36,668 nucleotides of DNA from Betaproteobacteria bacterium (GCA_016210745.1 JACQTO010000116.1:1-36668), one strand, 5' to 3'. Counted from the stretch's first letter, positions 1 through 8,931 are shown. Notes: a model not told the origin generated them from the letters alone. Program-made: numbers and translations.

Positions 1-179
1 CCGTCGGTGTCGGGCATCCAGATATCGAGCAGCACCAGATCCGGCCGCGCGCGGCTGCGATGTTCACGCGCGGTGGTGGCGTTCTCGGCAAGCGCTACCC
101 CATGCCCTTCGTCGGAAAGGATCTCCGAGAGCAGCTCCCGGATTCCGATTTCGTCGTCGACTACGAGAATCTGTGCCAT
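1..179 (-). CDS. ntrX: NtrX-type response regulator, N-terminal fragment (cut by window edge)
   Basis: Only the first 59 codons are present, starting at the ATG at 179-177 on the minus strand. The translation begins MAQILVVDDEIGIRELLSEI and continues to LLDIWMPDTD. This is the first two-thirds of a receiver domain: acidic pair at residues 8-9 and the phospho-acceptor Asp in the LLDIWMPD segment near residue 52. The wording closely matches NtrX, the sigma-54 type regulator partnered with NtrY. The gene starts 11 bases after the ntrY stop, so the two are almost certainly co-transcribed. The AAA+ and Fis-type DNA-binding domains expected of NtrX lie outside the window, so the full architecture cannot be confirmed here. 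Confidence 0.85.
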   Translation of the reverse strand, partial: MAQILVVDDEIGIRELLSEILSDEGHGVALAENATTAREHRSRARPDLVLLDIWMPDTD

Positions 180-190
180 GACCGGACCCC

Positions 191-2308
191 TCAAGCAGCC
201 TTGGCAAGCGGAAGCGAGATGCTCACGCGAGCCCCTCGCATATTGCCGTTTTGCATACGGTTGGCGACGCTGATCGTGCCGTGGTGTTCGTCGATTATCT
301 TCTTCACTATCGTCAGTCCCAACCCGGTTCCCCTGGGCTTTGTCGTCACGTAGGGTTCGAAGACGCGCTGCATGATCGCCTCGGGGAAGCCGCAACCGTT
401 GTCGCTGATCTCCAATCGTACCCGGCTACCGCCGGCATCGGGAGAGGTCGCCACCTCGACACGCGGATCGGCGTTTCCCACGAGCGCATCCTGCGAGTTC
501 TGCAACAGGTTGTGTATCACCTGGCGCAGCTGATTGCGATCGGCACATACCGGAGGCAACCTGTCCTCGAGTTTTGCCCGCACCGGCAGACCGGACTGCT
601 CATAGAGCGAAAGCACCTCGGCAACCAGCTCGTTGAAATCAAGCGGCTCGAGCGAAGGCGGCGGGGTCCGCGCGTAATCGCGAAAGTCGTCGACCATGTT
701 CTTGAGCGCGGTCACCTGCGTGACGATCGTTTCGGTGGCGCGATTGAGCGCGGCGGCGTCCTCCTCGGACAGACGTCCCGCCAGCTTCGCCTGCAAGCGC
801 TCCGCAGAAAGTTGGATCGGGGTCAGCGGGTTCTTGATCTCGTGCGCCAGCCGCCGCGCCACTTCGCCCCAGGCGGTGGCGCGTTGCGCCGCGATAAGCT
901 GCGTGATGTCATCGAATACAACCACAAAACCGCCGCCGCCTACTTCCGGAAGGGCCGAGCCGCGCATCAGGATTACGCGGTCCGGCAGTTCGATTTGCCG
1001 TTGCCAGATCGCCTTTGCATTCTTGTCGAATTCCTCGACAAGCGTCCGGGCAAATTCCTGGAGCTTGCCCCATCGCGGAAGCGCCACGCCCGCAAGCGGC
1101 GCAAGGTCCTCGTGCAGAATTTCGCCGGCACCCCGGTTGGCGGTTCTGAGCACAAGCCCTTCGTCGAACACGAGCACGCCTGCCGACAGATTCGCCAGAA
1201 TGCTCTCGAGATAGGCCTTTGCCGTCTCGAGCTGAGCCCGATTGGCTTCTGCGGCGCCGTGCGCTTCGTCGAGCTGCTCGGTCATGCTGTTGAACGATTG
1301 CGTCAGGATGCCCAGTTCATCTCGGCTGGTGACCGGCGCCCGGGCCCTGAAATCGCCGCGCGCCACCGCCTGCGTGCCTTCGGCAAGCACCGCCAGCGGC
1401 TGGCTCAATCTGCGCGACAGCATGAATGCCAGCGCCATGGCAGAAAACAGCGCCAGCAGCAGCGTGAGCGTCAAGGTGAGAATGTATATATTGCGCAGCG
1501 CCACGCGAGAGAGCGACAACTCCTTATAGGCGTGATACATGGTCTGCACGCTTTCGCCCTGCTCGGCCAGCGCCTGCGGCACGGATTGCGTGAGCTGGAG
1601 CAGCCGCGACTCCTCGGTCAGGCTTATCGACGCGACCGGAACGAGGACGCGCAGGACCATGCCCTTTTCACCCAGGGGCTCGACCGCGCCGTAGCCGCGC
1701 TTCTCGCGTGCCTGGCGCAGCGCCGCCGCCGTGGGCATCGAGGGCAGTAACTTGGTCTCCTGGCGGCTGGCGCTGGCGACTACCTTTCCCCCGACGGTCA
1801 GCAGCAGCATGTCCTCGACGCCGACCTGCTCGCGCAACCGACCGAGAGCCATGCCCTGCTGCGCCGGAGGCAATTCCGAGAGATCGAGTGAAATTGCGCC
1901 AGCCTTGAGAACGAGGTCCGAGAGCATCGCGGCGAGAGCCGCGCGGCCGAGGTTTAGGCCCCCCTCCAGGGCTTTATCGACGCGCACGTCGAACCATGAT
2001 TCGATGCTCTTGGCAAGAAACTGTACCGACACCGTGTAGACCAACGCGCCCGGAACCACTGCCATGATGGCGAACATGACCACCAGGCGGAAAGTCAGCA
2101 GCGACCCGAATACCTTGTGCCGGCGCTGGCGTGCCAGGCGCACCAGCTGGTAGACGACCAACACCAGCAAAGCCAGGGCTATCGCCGCATTGAGGCCCAA
2201 CAGCAGCGGATAGTGTTCGGCGAAAAGAGGCGTATTTGCGCTTGCGGCCGCGAGCAAGAACAGCAGGATTCCACCCAGCGCAGCGCTGAATATGATGGCG
2301 TAGGTCAT
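191..2308 (-). CDS. ntrY: NtrY-type membrane sensor histidine kinase
   Basis: A 705-residue kinase that would phosphorylate the NtrX-type regulator encoded next. N-terminal hydrophobic segments lie at about 1-60 and 75-95. A periplasmic sensor region follows, then another membrane helix near 275-298. Next come a HAMP domain (LSQPLAVLAEGTQAVARGDF), a PAS-like region (about 365-470), the H-box RLAHEIKNPLTPIQL with phospho-His near residue 489, the N-box VIHNLLQNSQDAL and G-boxes DNGCGFPEAI and GTGLGLTIVKK. I chose the ATG at 2308 rather than the upstream in-frame start at 2374. It forms an ATGA overlap with the preceding DUF4390 gene and begins directly with a membrane helix. The NtrY/NtrX pair is known for nitrogen or redox sensing in proteobacteria; the signal here is not evident. 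Confidence 0.9.
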   Translation of the reverse strand: MTYAIIFSAALGGILLFLLAAASANTPLFAEHYPLLLGLNAAIALALLVLVVYQLVRLARQRRHKVFGSLLTFRLVVMFAIMAVVPGALVYTVSVQFLAKSIESWFDVRVDKALEGGLNLGRAALAAMLSDLVLKAGAISLDLSELPPAQQGMALGRLREQVGVEDMLLLTVGGKVVASASRQETKLLPSMPTAAALRQAREKRGYGAVEPLGEKGMVLRVLVPVASISLTEESRLLQLTQSVPQALAEQGESVQTMYHAYKELSLSRVALRNIYILTLTLTLLLALFSAMALAFMLSRRLSQPLAVLAEGTQAVARGDFRARAPVTSRDELGILTQSFNSMTEQLDEAHGAAEANRAQLETAKAYLESILANLSAGVLVFDEGLVLRTANRGAGEILHEDLAPLAGVALPRWGKLQEFARTLVEEFDKNAKAIWQRQIELPDRVILMRGSALPEVGGGGFVVVFDDITQLIAAQRATAWGEVARRLAHEIKNPLTPIQLSAERLQAKLAGRLSEEDAAALNRATETIVTQVTALKNMVDDFRDYARTPPPSLEPLDFNELVAEVLSLYEQSGLPVRAKLEDRLPPVCADRNQLRQVIHNLLQNSQDALVGNADPRVEVATSPDAGGSRVRLEISDNGCGFPEAIMQRVFEPYVTTKPRGTGLGLTIVKKIIDEHHGTISVANRMQNGNMRGARVSISLPLAKAA

Positions 2309-2871
2309 CGTGCCGGCAACTCCTCCGGACCGGAATTCACCGCCAATCGCCTCCATTCGGATGTCAGCGCCCACTCCCGGTTGGTGAGAGCGCTCACCTG
2401 AAACGGCTTGGGAAGTTGCGCTGTATCGAGCCGCATCCGAACCGACGCCACGTAATTCTGACCGGGTCTTATGCGCTCACGCTCGACTACGGTCCAATCG
2501 CGCACCGTGCCGATCGCACGCAGCGCATCGGTAAGCGAAAAGAAATTCAGGTACAGCGAGCCACGCGACACGCGGTATTGGCGCGAGAGGGCGTGATAGC
2601 GAAGGCGCAGCTGCAACCGTTCGGAGGCCTCTCTCTCGTTGAACCAATACCAGCGCGGCCGTTCCAGCTCGAACTCGACCACGAAATGCAACGCCACGCC
2701 GCTGTTTAGCGCCTCCTCCAGCGCCGTTGAAAGGCCGACGCCAAAATCGGCATTGACAACGAAGCCGTCCTCCGCCGGCGCAAAGCTCACCTTGTTCACA
2801 TCGATCGTATCGGCCAACGCGGCCCGCGGCATCGTCGCCGCAAGAAGCAATGCAAGCAGCAGCCGGCGCAT
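2305..2871 (-). CDS. DUF4390-type secreted protein of unknown function
   Basis: A 188-residue protein with a clear signal peptide (MRRLLLALLLAATMPRAALA, cleavage after ALA). The mature part is rich in beta-strand-like stretches, with motifs such as GVALHFVVEFELERPRWYW, RYHALSRQYRVSRGSLYLNF and a conserved-looking ALRAIGTVRDW. I recognise this as the DUF4390 family, commonly found between rsmB and ntrY in Betaproteobacteria. The start is GTGATG at 2874-2869: GTG at 2874 would overlap the rsmB stop by four bases, ATG at 2871 by one. Either way it is translationally coupled to rsmB, and its own stop overlaps the ntrY start. The context suggests an envelope partner of the NtrY sensor, but no function is established from the sequence. 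Confidence 0.8.
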   Translation of the reverse strand: MRRLLLALLLAATMPRAALADTIDVNKVSFAPAEDGFVVNADFGVGLSTALEEALNSGVALHFVVEFELERPRWYWFNEREASERLQLRLRYHALSRQYRVSRGSLYLNFFSLTDALRAIGTVRDWTVVERERIRPGQNYVASVRMRLDTAQLPKPFQVSALTNREWALTSEWRRLAVNSGPEELPAR

Positions 2872-4151
2872 CACTTTCGCTTCTTGAGCAAGGCGTAGAA
2901 AAAGCCGTCGGTTTCCGCGTCCGGACGGACCTGGCCATCAACCAGCCCCGGCAGTGGTTGGCGCTCGGCCTCCGGGTGTCTATCGAGAAACGCGCGTACC
3001 GGTATTTCGTTTTCCCGCGGAAACACCGAACAGGTCGCGTACAGCAATTTACCATCGGGAGCGAGTACTCGCCATAGCGCTTCGGTCATTTCGCCCTGGA
3101 TCCTGGCGAAGGCATCGACGTCGCTCGCGCGCCGCAACCAGCGGATGTCGGGATGCCTGCGCACCACACCCGAGGCGGTGCAGGGGGCATCCAACAAGAT
3201 GCGGTCAAATTGCATGCCGGCGCTGAAGGACTCGGGGGCCAGCGCATCCCCGGTCAATACGCGCGCTTGCAGGCCGAGCCGATCCAGGTTCTCTTCGATA
3301 CGCCGGACCCGAACCGGGTCGATATCGACCGCAGTGAGATCGCAGTCGCTCAGTTCCAGCAGGTGCGCGCACTTGCCGCCGGGAGCAGCGCAGGCATCGA
3401 GCACCCGCATCCCGTTGCTGACATCGAGCAGCGGGGCAGCAAGCTGTGCGCCGACATCCTGCACCGACACGTGTCCCTGTTCGAATCCCGGCAGCAATTC
3501 CACCCGGCATGGCCTATCGAGCACCACCGCGCGGGGACCGCGCGAGCGCCCCCCCAGTCCTGCCTGCTCCAGTTCCCTCAGATAGCCCTCGACCGTGGTT
3601 CGGCGCGTGTTCACCCGCAGTGACATCGGCGGATGGGCCTGTGCCTGGAGCAGAATTGCCTGCCAGCAATCCGGATAGGCAGCCCGCAACCGGTCGATCC
3701 ACCACTGCGGATGCCGGTAGCGTCCGGACTCGATTGATTCTATTTCCTGGCGCAACTCGAGCTCTCGGCGCTGAAAACTGCGCAGCACCGCATTCACCAG
3801 GCCCTTGGCCCGCGTTTGCCCGAGCAGAGCGGCTGCCTCGACCGCCTGGTGCACCGTCGCGTGGGCGTGTTGCGGCCGATGCATGAGCTCTGCGAGCGCC
3901 GCGAGCAACAGACCTCGAAGCGCCGCATCCCTGACCGGCGCGGCGAGCAACTGCGCCAACGCCCTGTCGACAAAACCGTACTCGCGCAGCGCCTTACAGG
4001 CAAGATCGCGCGCCGCGGCACGCAGCGGTGGCTTATCGATCGGGGCTGCGGCGAGCGCGGCGGTCAAGCTTGTGCCCTCGAGGACGCGGCCGAGCACCGC
4101 GCCGGAGGCGGCAAGCGATTGTGCCAGCGAATGGGATGAGTAAGTGGCCAC
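2871..4151 (-). CDS. rsmB: 16S rRNA (cytosine-967-C5)-methyltransferase RsmB
   Basis: A 426-residue RNA m5C methyltransferase. The N-terminal NusB-like RNA-binding domain spans about residues 8-130 and is followed by a Rossmann methyltransferase domain. Visible motifs are the SAM-binding DACAAPGGK at 252-260, the acidic LTAVDIDPVRV near 272-282, motif IV LLDAPCTASGVVRRHPDIRW with Cys324, and motif VI ATCSVFPRENE with Cys374. Two-cysteine chemistry is the hallmark of this family, and length is normal. The start is a GTG at 4151 because no ATG lies nearby and the NusB domain begins at once. Alternative minor starts would shorten it by only a few residues. It heads the rsmB-DUF4390-ntrY-ntrX run, with overlapping junctions at the first two boundaries. 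Confidence 0.93.
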   Translation of the reverse strand: MATYSSHSLAQSLAASGAVLGRVLEGTSLTAALAAAPIDKPPLRAAARDLACKALREYGFVDRALAQLLAAPVRDAALRGLLLAALAELMHRPQHAHATVHQAVEAAALLGQTRAKGLVNAVLRSFQRRELELRQEIESIESGRYRHPQWWIDRLRAAYPDCWQAILLQAQAHPPMSLRVNTRRTTVEGYLRELEQAGLGGRSRGPRAVVLDRPCRVELLPGFEQGHVSVQDVGAQLAAPLLDVSNGMRVLDACAAPGGKCAHLLELSDCDLTAVDIDPVRVRRIEENLDRLGLQARVLTGDALAPESFSAGMQFDRILLDAPCTASGVVRRHPDIRWLRRASDVDAFARIQGEMTEALWRVLAPDGKLLYATCSVFPRENEIPVRAFLDRHPEAERQPLPGLVDGQVRPDAETDGFFYALLKKRK

Positions 4152-4263
4152 GCGAAGCGGGGATTATAGGCCCCTGAATGCACGAACCAAGGGATGGCGG
4201 CTAAGCGTGTGCTTTCCCGCCCGATCATGTCTGGCATTTCGGGACCTTCGAACCCCGAGGCTC

Positions 4264-4289
4264 AAGGGGCCCGGCGATGCGGGCCCCTT
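4264..4289. repeat. 10-bp perfect inverted repeat downstream of htpX
   Basis: Arms AAGGGGCCCG and CGGGCCCCTT surround a six-base loop (GCGATG), in the 159-base gap between the htpX stop and the rsmB start. It could act as a terminator for htpX read on the minus strand, but there is no T-run after it on either strand, so an intrinsic terminator is only a weak suggestion. Confidence 0.5.
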
Positions 4290-4310
4290 AGCAGCGACCG
4301 GAAAAGCGAG

Positions 4311-5144
4311 TCACGCCATCGCCCGCAGCCGGGCGATTCGTTCCTCCGTCGGCGGATGCGTGGAGAACAGCTGGGCCACGCCGCCCCCCGTGAGCGGGTT
4401 TATGATCATCATCTGCGCGGTGGCCGGGTGCGCTTCGGCAGTCTCCATGGGCAGCCCGCGTGCGTAGCGTTCGATCTTGCCCAACGCGTCGGCAAGCGCG
4501 TGGGGGTCCGCGCAAATTTCCGCACCTCCGCGATCGGCCTCATATTCGCGCGCACGCGAGATCGCGAACTGGATCAGCATCGCCGCGACAGGGGCGATTA
4601 TCATGATCAGAATAGACACTACCGGGTTGGAACGCTCATTGTCGCGTCCGCCGAACAGGATTCCGAACTGCGCCAATGCAGAAATAGCGCCGGCAACCGT
4701 GGCCGAAACGGTCGAAATCAGAATATCGCGATGCTTGACGTGAGCCAGTTCGTGCGCGATCACGCCGCGCAGTTCGCGCGCCGTAAGCAATTGCAGAATT
4801 CCTGTCGTCGCGGCAACCGCTGCATGCTCGGGGTTGCGTCCGGTGGCGAAGGCGTTCGGCTGGGCCTCATCGATCAAATAGACGCGCGGCATAGGCAATC
4901 CGGCCGAGCGCGCCAACTCATCCACGATGCGCCAGAGCTGCGGCGCGCTGGTTTCATCGACTTCCTGCGCGTTGTACATGCGCAGCACCAGCGTGTCCGA
5001 GAACCAATAGGCAAACAAGTTCATCGCCCCGCCGAACAGGATTGCAAGCAGCATTCCCCAGGCGCCGCCAAGCATCGCTCCCACCGCGCCAAATAGGGCT
5101 ACGATGGCCGCCATCAGGAGCGCTGTCTTGAACCAGTTGAACAT
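4311..5144 (-). CDS. htpX: Membrane zinc metalloprotease HtpX
   Basis: A 277-residue M48 family protease of the inner membrane that degrades damaged or misfolded membrane proteins. Two N-terminal hydrophobic helices (about residues 5-27 and 28-48) precede the zinc motif HELAHVKH, with ligands His131 and His135 and catalytic Glu132. The third ligand region is REYEADRGG near 199-207. Two further hydrophobic stretches occur at about 145-165 and 176-196. The substrate-cleft segment [15 protein letters not shown] is also typical. Length fits the short HtpX form. The start is ATG at 5144. It lies 62 bases beyond the end of fmt and in the same direction, so it may be part of a def-fmt-htpX transcript. 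Confidence 0.95.
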   Translation of the reverse strand: MFNWFKTALLMAAIVALFGAVGAMLGGAWGMLLAILFGGAMNLFAYWFSDTLVLRMYNAQEVDETSAPQLWRIVDELARSAGLPMPRVYLIDEAQPNAFATGRNPEHAAVAATTGILQLLTARELRGVIAHELAHVKHRDILISTVSATVAGAISALAQFGILFGGRDNERSNPVVSILIMIIAPVAAMLIQFAISRAREYEADRGGAEICADPHALADALGKIERYARGLPMETAEAHPATAQMMIINPLTGGGVAQLFSTHPPTEERIARLRAMA

Positions 5145-5206
5145 GGATCGATAACCTCAAATCGCTATCATAAACGGTGAGTTAGATGGGGGTCCCGGCG
5201 GAAAAT

Positions 5207-6133
5207 TCAATCCGCGAACCGCTCACCGGGATTCAAGCGCTGGCCGCGCAAAAACTCCCCAGCCGCAAGCCGTCTAGCGCCGGCGCGCTGCAGCTCGAGG
5301 ATACGTACACTCCCTCGGCCGCAGGCGACAAGGATGCCCCGGTCCCCTACCTCCAGGATTTCCCCCGGTGAGCCATCGGCTTTGGCGAGTTGCGCGCGCC
5401 AGATCTTGATATCTTCGCCGCCAAGCCGCGCCAGCGCACCTGGGAACGGATTGAACGCACGTATCTTGCGCCAGATCTCCACCGCCGGCCGAGCCCAATC
5501 GATCCGCGCCTCGTTTTTGTCGAGCTTGGGAGCGTAGGTTGCGCCCTGTGCCGGCTGTGGCGTGGGTTCCAGTCGTCCCTCCTCCAGCCGGTCAAGCACT
5601 TGCACGACAAGCTTTGCCCCTAACTCGGCCAGCCGGTCATGCAACGATCCGGCATCATCTTCATCCTCGATCGCGATGGCATGCCGCAGCAGCACCGGCC
5701 CGGTGTCGAGGCCTGCGTCGAGTTTGATGATCGAAATGCCCGTTTCCGGGTCACCCGCGAGCAACGCGCGTGGAATCGGCGCCGCGCCGCGCCAGCGTGG
5801 CAGCAACGAAGCGTGAATGTTTATTGCGCCCAGCCTCGGGATGTCAAGAACGGCCGGCGGCAGGATCAGGCCATATGCGGCAACCACCATCACATCCGCA
5901 CCGACTGCGCGCAGAAGTTGTTGCGTTTCCGTGTCTTTCAGCGTCGCGGGCTGCGTCACGGGCACATGACTTTCCTGAGCAAGCCGCTTGACCGGCGAGG
6001 CGCTCGTTTTCATCCCCCGACCGGAGGGACGATCCGGCTGCGTCAGCACAAGGGCAACTTGGTGGCCGCTGCCCATCAGGGCAGCCAGCGCACGCGCAGC
6101 AAATTCCGGCGTGCCGGCAAATATCAGCTTCAA
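5207..6133 (-). CDS. fmt: Methionyl-tRNA formyltransferase
   Basis: A 308-residue enzyme that formylates initiator Met-tRNA using 10-formyl-tetrahydrofolate. The N-terminal formyltransferase fold carries INIHASLLPRWRGAAPI with catalytic Asn105 and His107, and KLDAGLDTGPV with Asp143. The early segment QPDRPSGRG is the tRNA-contacting loop. The C-terminal OB-like domain starts near residue 205. I set the start at the TTG codon at 6133-6131, because the protein homology begins with KLIFAGTPEFAA. The longer in-frame reading to 6313 would run through most of the def gene's C-terminus and has no family support. The gene begins 7 bases after the def stop, consistent with a def-fmt operon. A TTG start with a poor ribosome-binding site suggests coupling to def translation. 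Confidence 0.93.
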   Translation of the reverse strand: MKLIFAGTPEFAARALAALMGSGHQVALVLTQPDRPSGRGMKTSASPVKRLAQESHVPVTQPATLKDTETQQLLRAVGADVMVVAAYGLILPPAVLDIPRLGAINIHASLLPRWRGAAPIPRALLAGDPETGISIIKLDAGLDTGPVLLRHAIAIEDEDDAGSLHDRLAELGAKLVVQVLDRLEEGRLEPTPQPAQGATYAPKLDKNEARIDWARPAVEIWRKIRAFNPFPGALARLGGEDIKIWRAQLAKADGSPGEILEVGDRGILVACGRGSVRILELQRAGARRLAAGEFLRGQRLNPGERFAD

Positions 6134-6140
6134 GGGATGT

Positions 6141-6674
6141 TTAGAAGATTGGGGGATGAATCGCGCTGGTCTTGACGCTCTTTCGCAACTGCTTTTCCAT
6201 CCTGGCGCGAATTCGGGCTTGCTTGAGGCGCGATAGATAATCGACGAATACCTTACCCTCGAGGTGATCCATTTCGTGTTGAATGCATACGGCGAGCATC
6301 TGCTCGGCGACAAGCTCGAATGACTCGCCGGTGGAGCCTAACGCCTGGATCTTCACACGCTGGGCGCGCTCGACCCGGTCATAGACTCCCGGCACCGAGA
6401 GGCACCCTTCCTCGCTATACTGGGTCCCCTCTTTTTCCACGATCACCGGGTTGATCAGTGTCAGCAAATGATCGCGAGCCTCAGAAATATCGATCACGAT
6501 CACCCGCTTGTGTACATCGACTTGGGTCGCTGCCAAGCCGACACCCCGTGCGGCGTACATGGTATCGGCCATGTCGCGCACCAGAGCCCGCACCGAGTCG
6601 TCTACGCTTTGCACCGGCGCTGCTTTCCGGTAGAGCCGCGGATCCGGATAGCTGAGTATCGTGAGATACGCCAT
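6141..6674 (-). CDS. def: Peptide deformylase
   Basis: A 177-residue metalloenzyme that removes the formyl group from nascent protein N-termini. All three family motifs are intact: GVGLAATQ at residues 44-51, EEGCLSVPG with metal ligand Cys91, and QHEMDHLEG with ligands His133 and His137 and catalytic Glu134. It precedes fmt in the same direction, the usual pairing of deformylation and formylation. The start is ATG at 6674. A perfect -10-like hexamer lies 22 bases upstream, implying a very short leader. The gene is divergent from the LysM-protein gene across a 111-base gap. Confidence 0.96.
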   Translation of the reverse strand: MAYLTILSYPDPRLYRKAAPVQSVDDSVRALVRDMADTMYAARGVGLAATQVDVHKRVIVIDISEARDHLLTLINPVIVEKEGTQYSEEGCLSVPGVYDRVERAQRVKIQALGSTGESFELVAEQMLAVCIQHEMDHLEGKVFVDYLSRLKQARIRARMEKQLRKSVKTSAIHPPIF

Positions 6675-6695
6675 AAAAACTTGCGAATTGAATGG

Positions 6696-6701
6696 ATTAT
6701 A
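6696..6701 (-). promoter_or_regulatory. def: Candidate -10 box for def-fmt
   Basis: The minus strand reads TATAAT here, an exact sigma-70 -10 hexamer 22 bases from the def ATG. I see no good -35 at the standard distance; the nearest TTGTCA (6728-6723) is about 21 bases upstream. The assignment rests on the hexamer and on its place in a divergent AT-rich gap. Confidence 0.4.
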
Positions 6702-6731
6702 TGCAGAATTTAATGCAGACTATGACAATCG

Positions 6732-6740
6732 TGCTATGCT
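6732..6740 (+). promoter_or_regulatory. Candidate extended -10 promoter for the LysM gene
   Basis: TGCTATGCT fits an extended -10 element (TGn followed by a TATAAT-like hexamer) located 45 bases before the LysM-protein ATG, in the AT-rich divergent gap with def. There is no convincing -35. A direct repeat ATGCAGA occurs at 6701-6707 and 6713-6719, between the two divergent -10 candidates. Confidence 0.35.
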
Positions 6741-6785
6741 TTTTACATCAGGCGTTTGACGCAGGTTTTCAGGCGAGGACCTCTT

Positions 6786-7829
6786 ATGCGCAAGTCTAAC
6801 ATATTCGCAGTGCTTGCCTTTTTGCTGGCCAGTCCGTATGCCTGGGCACAGGGCAACATAAAGCTTACCGATAATCCGCCCGACCAGTACGTTGTCCAAA
6901 AGGGCGATACCCTGTGGGGCATCGCCGGAAAGTTCCTCAAAGAACCTTGGCGATGGGGGGAAATCTGGCGCCTGAACAAGGACCAGATACGAAACCCGCA
7001 CCGAATCTATCCCGGCGACGTCATCGTTCTTGACCGCTCCGGGACCACGCCACAGCTCGCACTTGCACCGACCGTCAAGCTGTCGCCACAGGTGAGAGCC
7101 GAGCCGCTTGACAGCGAAGCGGTCCCCGCCATTCCGGCCAGCGCCATCGAGCCCTTTCTGACCCAACCGCTGGTGATAGAACAAGGTGGCCTGGAGAACG
7201 CACCGCGGATCGTCGCCACCGAGGAAAACCGGGTGCATCTTGGGCCGGGGGCCAAGGCCTACGTTTCCGGTCTGGGCCAGAGCACTCAAACAAATTGGCA
7301 GATATTCCGTCCCGGGCGCGCGCTCATCGATCCGGACAGCAATCAGACGCTCGGTTTCGAGGCCATATACCTTGGCAGCGGGCGCATTATCCGACAAGGC
7401 GAGCCCGCCACCATGCAGATCGTCACCACGACGCAGGAGATCGGCACGGGCGACCGCATCGTTCCTGCCGGCGCGCCGGTGATCAATCAGTACGTGCCGC
7501 GGGCACCGACAACCCTGATCAAGGGACGCATCATTTCACTCTATAACGGCTTGGCAACGAGCGAGGGCGGAAAATTTTCCATCATTTCGCTCAATAGAGG
7601 TCGGCGCAATGGCATGGAGATGGGACACGTGCTAGCGGTTTTGCGTACCGGCGCGCTGATCCCCGATCCGCAATCGACCCTTTCCCGGGACAGTGCCCCG
7701 ATGATCAGGCTTCCCGACGAGCGATACGGCCTCGTGTTCGTATTTCGCACCTTTGACGCCGTTTCGTACGCGCTGGTAATGGATAGCTCGCGCCCGATTG
7801 CACCGGGTGACGTCGTGCAAACCCCCTGA
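6786..7829 (+). CDS. Secreted LysM-domain protein
   Basis: A 347-residue exported protein with a signal peptide (MRKSNIFAVLAFLLASPYAWAQG). One LysM peptidoglycan-binding domain follows at about residues 35-85 (YVVQKGDTLWGIAGKFL ... NPHRIYPGDVIVL). The remaining roughly 260 residues form a family-specific region without a catalytic motif I can recognise. I prefer the ATG at 6786 to the in-frame start at 6756, because it gives a proper signal peptide and is preceded by a purine-rich GGCGAGGA. The gene sits directly before dprA, an arrangement common in Betaproteobacteria, where such proteins are annotated as LysM peptidoglycan-binding proteins. A role in cell-wall attachment is inferred from the domain only. 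Confidence 0.88.
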   Translation: MRKSNIFAVLAFLLASPYAWAQGNIKLTDNPPDQYVVQKGDTLWGIAGKFLKEPWRWGEIWRLNKDQIRNPHRIYPGDVIVLDRSGTTPQLALAPTVKLSPQVRAEPLDSEAVPAIPASAIEPFLTQPLVIEQGGLENAPRIVATEENRVHLGPGAKAYVSGLGQSTQTNWQIFRPGRALIDPDSNQTLGFEAIYLGSGRIIRQGEPATMQIVTTTQEIGTGDRIVPAGAPVINQYVPRAPTTLIKGRIISLYNGLATSEGGKFSIISLNRGRRNGMEMGHVLAVLRTGALIPDPQSTLSRDSAPMIRLPDERYGLVFVFRTFDAVSYALVMDSSRPIAPGDVVQTP

Positions 7830-7842
7830 GTCTCGGCTCGGG

Positions 7843-8916
7843 ATGCAGCCGATCGACGATCTGGCGCCCTGGATCGATCTGAGCCTTGTTCACGGACTCG
7901 GCAACAAGGCGCAACGCGCCCTGCTTACAGCGTTCGGTTTGCCAAGCAACGTGTTCGGCGCAACGCGCGCGCAATTGGCGCCGGTCGTGGGCGAACCACT
8001 AGCGACGGCGATACTTTCAAGGACGCAGCGCGCGCTCGTAGAGCTAACGCTGCGCTGGCTGGAACACCCCGGCAATGGGGCGATTACCCTTGCCGATGAT
8101 GACTACCCAAAGCAACTGCTGCAGATTCCCGACCCGCCCATCTTGATCTACGTTCGTGGTGACAGGCGGCTGCTCGCCGCGCCATCGCTTGCGGTGGTCG
8201 GCAGCCGCAACGCCACGCCCCAGGGACTTGCCAACGCTGAAAGCTTCGCGCGCGCTTTGAGCGATGCGGGCCTCGCTATCGCCAGCGGTCTTGCGCTGGG
8301 AATCGACGCGGCTGCGCACCGCGGCGGGCTCGCCGGGCGCGGGTCCAGCATAGCGGTACTGGGCTGCGGCGCCGATATCGTCTATCCGGGCGCAAACGCG
8401 CCGCTGTTCGCGCAGATCGCCGCAAAGGGGGCCATCGCAACCGAGTTTGCTCTCGGTACCGCGCCCCTCGCGGGCAATTTTCCGCGCCGCAATCGTTTGA
8501 TTTCAGGACTTGCGCGCGGGTGCCTCGTGGTCGAAGCGGCCCTCGCATCGGGCTCGCTGATCACGGCGCGCCTTGCCGCCGAGCAAGGGCGGGAAGTATT
8601 CGCAATTCCTGGTTCGATTCACTCGCCGCTCTCGCGCGGCTGCCATGCCCTGCTCAAACAGGGGGCGAAACTCGTCGAGAACGCGCAAGACGTTCTGGAG
8701 GAGCTCGGGGTTGTCGAACCTGCAGCTATCGACCACCATACTTTGGGACAATCGGATGAATTGCTACAATATATGGGGTATGATCCGTGCCGTATCGATG
8801 TGCTGATGCGTCGCGCCGGCTTGACCGCGGACGCCGTTTCGGCAAAGCTGTTGCAGCTGGAACTCGAAGGAAAAGTGAGCTGCCTCCCCGGAGGTCTTTA
8901 TCAACGACTCGCCTGA
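7843..8916 (+). CDS. dprA: DNA-processing protein DprA
   Basis: A 357-residue protein that binds incoming single-stranded DNA and loads RecA during natural transformation. The N-terminal helix-hairpin/SAM-like region (about 5-75) is followed by the Rossmann core with VVGSRNATPQG, SGLALGIDAAAHRGGL, AVLGCGADIVYPG, GNFPRRNRLISGLARG and GSLITARLAAEQGREVFAIPGS. A C-terminal winged-helix segment (about 295-355, CRIDVLMRRAGLTADAVSAKL) is present. The start is ATG at 7843, 14 bases after the LysM gene stop. The upstream in-frame start at 7798 lies inside that gene. A complete DprA suggests capacity for DNA uptake, although other competence genes are not in the window. Confidence 0.95.
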   Translation: MQPIDDLAPWIDLSLVHGLGNKAQRALLTAFGLPSNVFGATRAQLAPVVGEPLATAILSRTQRALVELTLRWLEHPGNGAITLADDDYPKQLLQIPDPPILIYVRGDRRLLAAPSLAVVGSRNATPQGLANAESFARALSDAGLAIASGLALGIDAAAHRGGLAGRGSSIAVLGCGADIVYPGANAPLFAQIAAKGAIATEFALGTAPLAGNFPRRNRLISGLARGCLVVEAALASGSLITARLAAEQGREVFAIPGSIHSPLSRGCHALLKQGAKLVENAQDVLEELGVVEPAAIDHHTLGQSDELLQYMGYDPCRIDVLMRRAGLTADAVSAKLLQLELEGKVSCLPGGLYQRLA

Positions 8917-8931
8917 GGTCCAATCGCAGCA

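Noticed and set aside
251-1750. Long plus-strand open frame (499 codons) opposite ntrY
   Set aside because: It is antisense to a clear histidine kinase, its translation is rich in Arg/His/Gln without any family motif, and such frames are expected in GC-rich DNA.
4264-4289. Strong intrinsic terminator for htpX
   Set aside because: The stem is good but neither strand has the T-run that would make it a convincing intrinsic terminator, so it is listed only as an inverted repeat.
6134-6313. N-terminal extension of fmt
   Set aside because: It overlaps def on the same strand in another frame, and family homology starts at KLIFAGTPEF, so a TTG start at 6133 is preferred.
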